Below the pieces are notes generated by a model, which ran no database searches, was not told the DNA's origin, and saw only the letters and a list, made by a program, of their open reading frames with translations. 34,973 nt of DNA. Origin: UBA1672 sp964351365. Lineage in GTDB: Bacteria > Pseudomonadota > Alphaproteobacteria > Micavibrionales > Micavibrionaceae. Shown piece after piece: positions 32,890 to 34,973 of this stretch. The stretch lies in assembly GCA_964351365.1 (NCBI GenBank), contig CAYGNP010000023.1, positions 1 through 34,973 on the forward strand, read 5' to 3'. How positions within the stretch are numbered: the first letter of the stretch is position 1; each line of letters begins with the position of its first letter. Position numbers and translations under genes: made by a program.

Positions 32890-33359
32890 AGTGGTCAGTA
32901 AAGATGATGTTTACCTTATCGATATTTGTAAATCTTTTGTTGGTCGGGGTTATTGGAGGGCATTTGGCGCGTAAAGCCCAGCACCATACGTTTTGGCAAG
33001 AAGATAATATCTCGGTTGAGGCGCGCGCGCTATTGAAGGAGAAGATGAAGGGCAAGTTTTCCGAAATTAAGCCTTTATTTCAGGCTATGCGGGATACAAA
33101 AAATGATATGGAGCAGATTTTAGCTGCCCCTGAATTTGATGAGGCGGCATTTTATATTTTCGCTGGTAGGATGAGTGATTTGCATGTTCAAATTACACAG
33201 AAACGCCTTGAGTTGACTATGGAGATTGTTAAAGAGTTGTCTCCTGAAGATCGTAAAGCGCTTGCTTCGCATCTGGCCTCTAAATTAACGGGGCGCGTTG
33301 GTAAGGGGCGTTACAACAAGAAAGATGGCCATAAAGAGGCTGGAGAAGCCCCAGAATAA
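32886..33359 (+). CDS. Periplasmic heavy-metal-sensor-like protein (Metal_resist/CnrX-ZraP type)
   Basis: 157 residues. An N-terminal anchor (VKMMFTLSIFVNLLLVGVIG, then GHLARK) is followed by an all-helical periplasmic region (ALLKEKMKGKFSEIKPLFQA, MRDTKNDMEQILAAPEF, VQITQKRLELTMEIVKELSP) that fits the Metal_resist/CpxP-like fold. His pairs (AQHHTF) near the membrane could bind metal. The C-terminus is basic and polar. ATGA overlap with the anti-sigma gene shows coupling. The likely role is to sense a metal or envelope signal and control the anti-sigma protein; the signal is unknown. Confidence 0.8.
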   Translation: MKWSVKMMFTLSIFVNLLLVGVIGGHLARKAQHHTFWQEDNISVEARALLKEKMKGKFSEIKPLFQAMRDTKNDMEQILAAPEFDEAAFYIFAGRMSDLHVQITQKRLELTMEIVKELSPEDRKALASHLASKLTGRVGKGRYNKKDGHKEAGEAPE

Positions 33360-33640
33360 CGGCCTATATTGGCTTAAGCGAAACTTGCGGAATCGTAAGA
33401 GGTTTGGGCTATAAGCTGTTGTTTTTTATTCTTAAACGTGTGTACGTTTTGTTGCCATAATTTGTGATTTTTCTGCATGTGTTTTAGCAAAGCCCTTGTT
33501 TGCGCCGTTTGTGATTCTTTCATGAAAAGCGCGCACAAAACGAATCTGTACGCAACTGTGTTTGTTTATCTTTAACAGGGGTTTGTGTGAGTTTTTTGAG
33601 ATTAACCGAGTCTGTCCGTTTTGATTAAGCTGATTTTAGC

Positions 33641-34549
33641 TTATGCAAAGCGCTCGTTATAGTGTTTTTGACGCTCGCGCAGGGATTTTGCGCGCTCGGG
33701 GGTTAAACTGTCGATACAGTGATGGCAGGAGACACCTTTTTCATAGGCTGGATTATGTGTTTCTTCGGCGCTGAGTGGTTCACGGCAGGCGTGGCAAACT
33801 GTCCAGTCACCTTCTAACAGGCCGTGGCCGACGGAGACACGTTTGTCGAAAACGAAGCATTCGCCGTTCCATTTGCTGGTTTCGGCGGGGATAGTCTCCA
33901 GATATTTCAAGATGCCGCCCTTGAGGTGGTAGACGTTTTCAAAACCGTGGGCGAGCATGTAAGAGCTGGCCTTTTCGCAGCGGATGCCGCCGGTGCAGAA
34001 CATGGCAACTTTTTTATGTTTGGCGGGGTCGAGGTTTTGTTCTACCCACTCCGGGAATTCAGTAAATACGTCCATTTTGGGGTCGATGGCGCCTTCGAAG
34101 ATGCCGAGCCGCGTTTCATATTCGTTGCGGGTATCAATCAGGGTGACTTCGGGGTCTGAGATCAGAGCGTTCCAGTCGGCGGCCTCTACGTATTGTCCGA
34201 CTTTTTCGGTGGGGTCGGCTTCGGGGCGCTTGAGGGTGATGACTTCTTTTTTCGGGCGCACCTTGAAGCGGTTGAACGGGGTGACGGAGGCGTAGGAGTA
34301 TTTTAGCTCGCCTTGTTTTACGCCTAGATGTTCGTCAAGGAAATCGATCATGGCGCCGAGTGTTTGCTCTTTTGCGCCGATGGTGCCGTTCACGCCCTCG
34401 GGGGCGAGGAGGAGGGTGCCGCACATGCCTTCGCCGTCTTTGGCCTTCAGGGTTTTGTCGAAATCCTGAATTTTCGCGCGCATGGCCGGAATGTCTGTGA
34501 TCTTCACGAAGCGGTAAAGCGCAGCGATTTTGTAGCTTTTGTCGGTCAT
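33641..34549 (-). CDS. trhO: tRNA uridine(34) hydroxylase TrhO (rhodanese family)
   Basis: It hydroxylates U34 to ho5U in tRNAs, the oxygen-dependent route. 302 residues. The N-terminal domain (AALYRFVKITDIPAMRA, GTLLLAPEGVNGTI) is followed by a rhodanese domain (LIDTRNEYETRLGIFEGAID, catalytic Cys185 in AMFCTGGIRCEKASS, YHLKGGILKYLE). A C-terminal Cys-rich tail (CHACREPLS, VSCHHC) follows. ATG 34549 (MTDKSYKIAALYRF) matches the family start; the GTG/ATG-type extension to 34624 would run into the repeat array. It is convergent with the sigma-factor operon across a 281-bp gap. Confidence 0.95.
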   Translation of the reverse strand: MTDKSYKIAALYRFVKITDIPAMRAKIQDFDKTLKAKDGEGMCGTLLLAPEGVNGTIGAKEQTLGAMIDFLDEHLGVKQGELKYSYASVTPFNRFKVRPKKEVITLKRPEADPTEKVGQYVEAADWNALISDPEVTLIDTRNEYETRLGIFEGAIDPKMDVFTEFPEWVEQNLDPAKHKKVAMFCTGGIRCEKASSYMLAHGFENVYHLKGGILKYLETIPAETSKWNGECFVFDKRVSVGHGLLEGDWTVCHACREPLSAEETHNPAYEKGVSCHHCIDSLTPERAKSLRERQKHYNERFA

Positions 34550-34604
34550 GGGTGTTTTATAACGCCAGAAGCGCCAGAATGCAATATTTTCAATGAGGCA
34601 GGGG

Positions 34605-34973
34605 ATTGAGATGTATGATGTCATCCTGAAGCCTTTTAGGGCTGAATGTTTTTTTGAACTACAGAGGGCGCAGAGTTTTTAAGACATGCCTGCGGCGCTT
34701 GTTGCTGTCGCAGTGACGATTATGATTTAGATTCTTCGCTGCGCTCAGAATGACAGGGGGGCTCGGCGTGGCATTGAGATATTTGCTGTCATCCTGAAGC
34801 CTTTTAGGGCTGAAGGATCTTATGGGTTGGATTGCAGTTGTTTTTAAGGGATGAGGTGGAGGAGATTCTTCGCTGCGCTCAGAATGACAGGGGGGGCTCG
34901 GCGTGGCATTGAGATGTTTGATGTCATCCTGAAGCCTTTTAGGGCTGAATGTTTTTTTGAACTACAGAGGGCG
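34605..34973. repeat. Array of palindromic repeats and longer direct repeats at window end
   Basis: Type A hairpins (GTCATCCT, GA, AGCC..GGCT, GA, ATG or AGGATCT) begin at 34620, 34788 and 34923. Type B hairpins (ATTCT, TC, GC, TGC, GC, TC, AGAAT, GACA) lie at 34729-34755 and 34863-34889. A 66-bp direct repeat (34605-34670 and 34908-34973) has one mismatch. A second direct repeat of about 85 bp starts at 34729 and 34863. The stretch contains no gene and the window stops exactly at the end of the repeat. Confidence 0.9.

Noticed and set aside
34605..34973. Possible CRISPR array
   Set aside because: The repeats are palindromic with irregular spacing, spacers are themselves duplicated, and no cas gene is present.

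Overview
The window looks like part of an alphaproteobacterial chromosome of moderate GC content. The evidence is family type and gene style rather than any 16S gene: a eukaryote-like NADP isocitrate dehydrogenase, an adrenodoxin-type ferredoxin beside a cysteine desulfurase, a response regulator ending in GPDRRR/GHDRR motifs, an Flp pilin, CtlX, and a standalone TrhO. No species can be named. Micavibrio-like or other free-living alphaproteobacteria would fit, but that is inference.

Layout. Positions 1-5150 are accessory in character. They hold a large RTX/type I secreted protein that is open at the left edge, two IS3-type transposase stumps joined head to head, and AT-rich non-coding DNA ending at the 3' end of a tRNA-Met(CAT). 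From 5272 the content is housekeeping: mnmA and a LysR regulator (minus), icd (plus), then a minus-strand run read as cysteine desulfurase, ferredoxin, Dabb protein, response regulator and Hpt-like protein. Next come an alpha/beta hydrolase, bcp, a 1052-residue AsmA/YhdP-like protein, tyrS, anmK, a Sua5-type threonylcarbamoyl-AMP synthase, gmd and fcl (GDP-L-fucose synthesis), ctlX, an M3 peptidase (dcp), mnmD and mnmC2, an Flp pilin, a WecA/TagO-type sugar-phosphate transferase, and an AMIN-domain lipoprotein. A tight four-gene EF-hand / ECF sigma / membrane anti-sigma / Metal_resist operon and trhO close the coding part.

Functional threads. Several genes modify tRNA: MnmA, MnmD and MnmC2 act on wobble uridine (mnm5s2U34), TrhO hydroxylates U34, and Sua5 starts t6A37. 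TyrRS and a tRNA-Met gene are also present. A second thread is envelope and polysaccharide chemistry (anmK, gmd, fcl, WecA-like, AMIN lipoprotein, AsmA-like). A third is signalling (response regulator plus Hpt-like partner; ECF sigma system with periplasmic sensors).

The most notable structure is a dispersed family of short imperfect palindromes, at 19183-19247, 27132-27206, 27895-27954 and an array at 34605-34973. All share outer arms ATYCT/AGRAT, a conserved TC:TC internal mismatch, a variable but self-complementary inner stem, and a terminal GACA. One copy lies between the two halves of MnmC. The halves are in the same reading frame and separated by a single TAG codon, so the element appears to have split a once-fused mnmC. 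Another copy supplies the C-terminus and stop codon of AnmK. Three copies sit just upstream of the ribosome binding site or start of the next gene. The window ends inside the array, which may mean an assembly break at this repeat.
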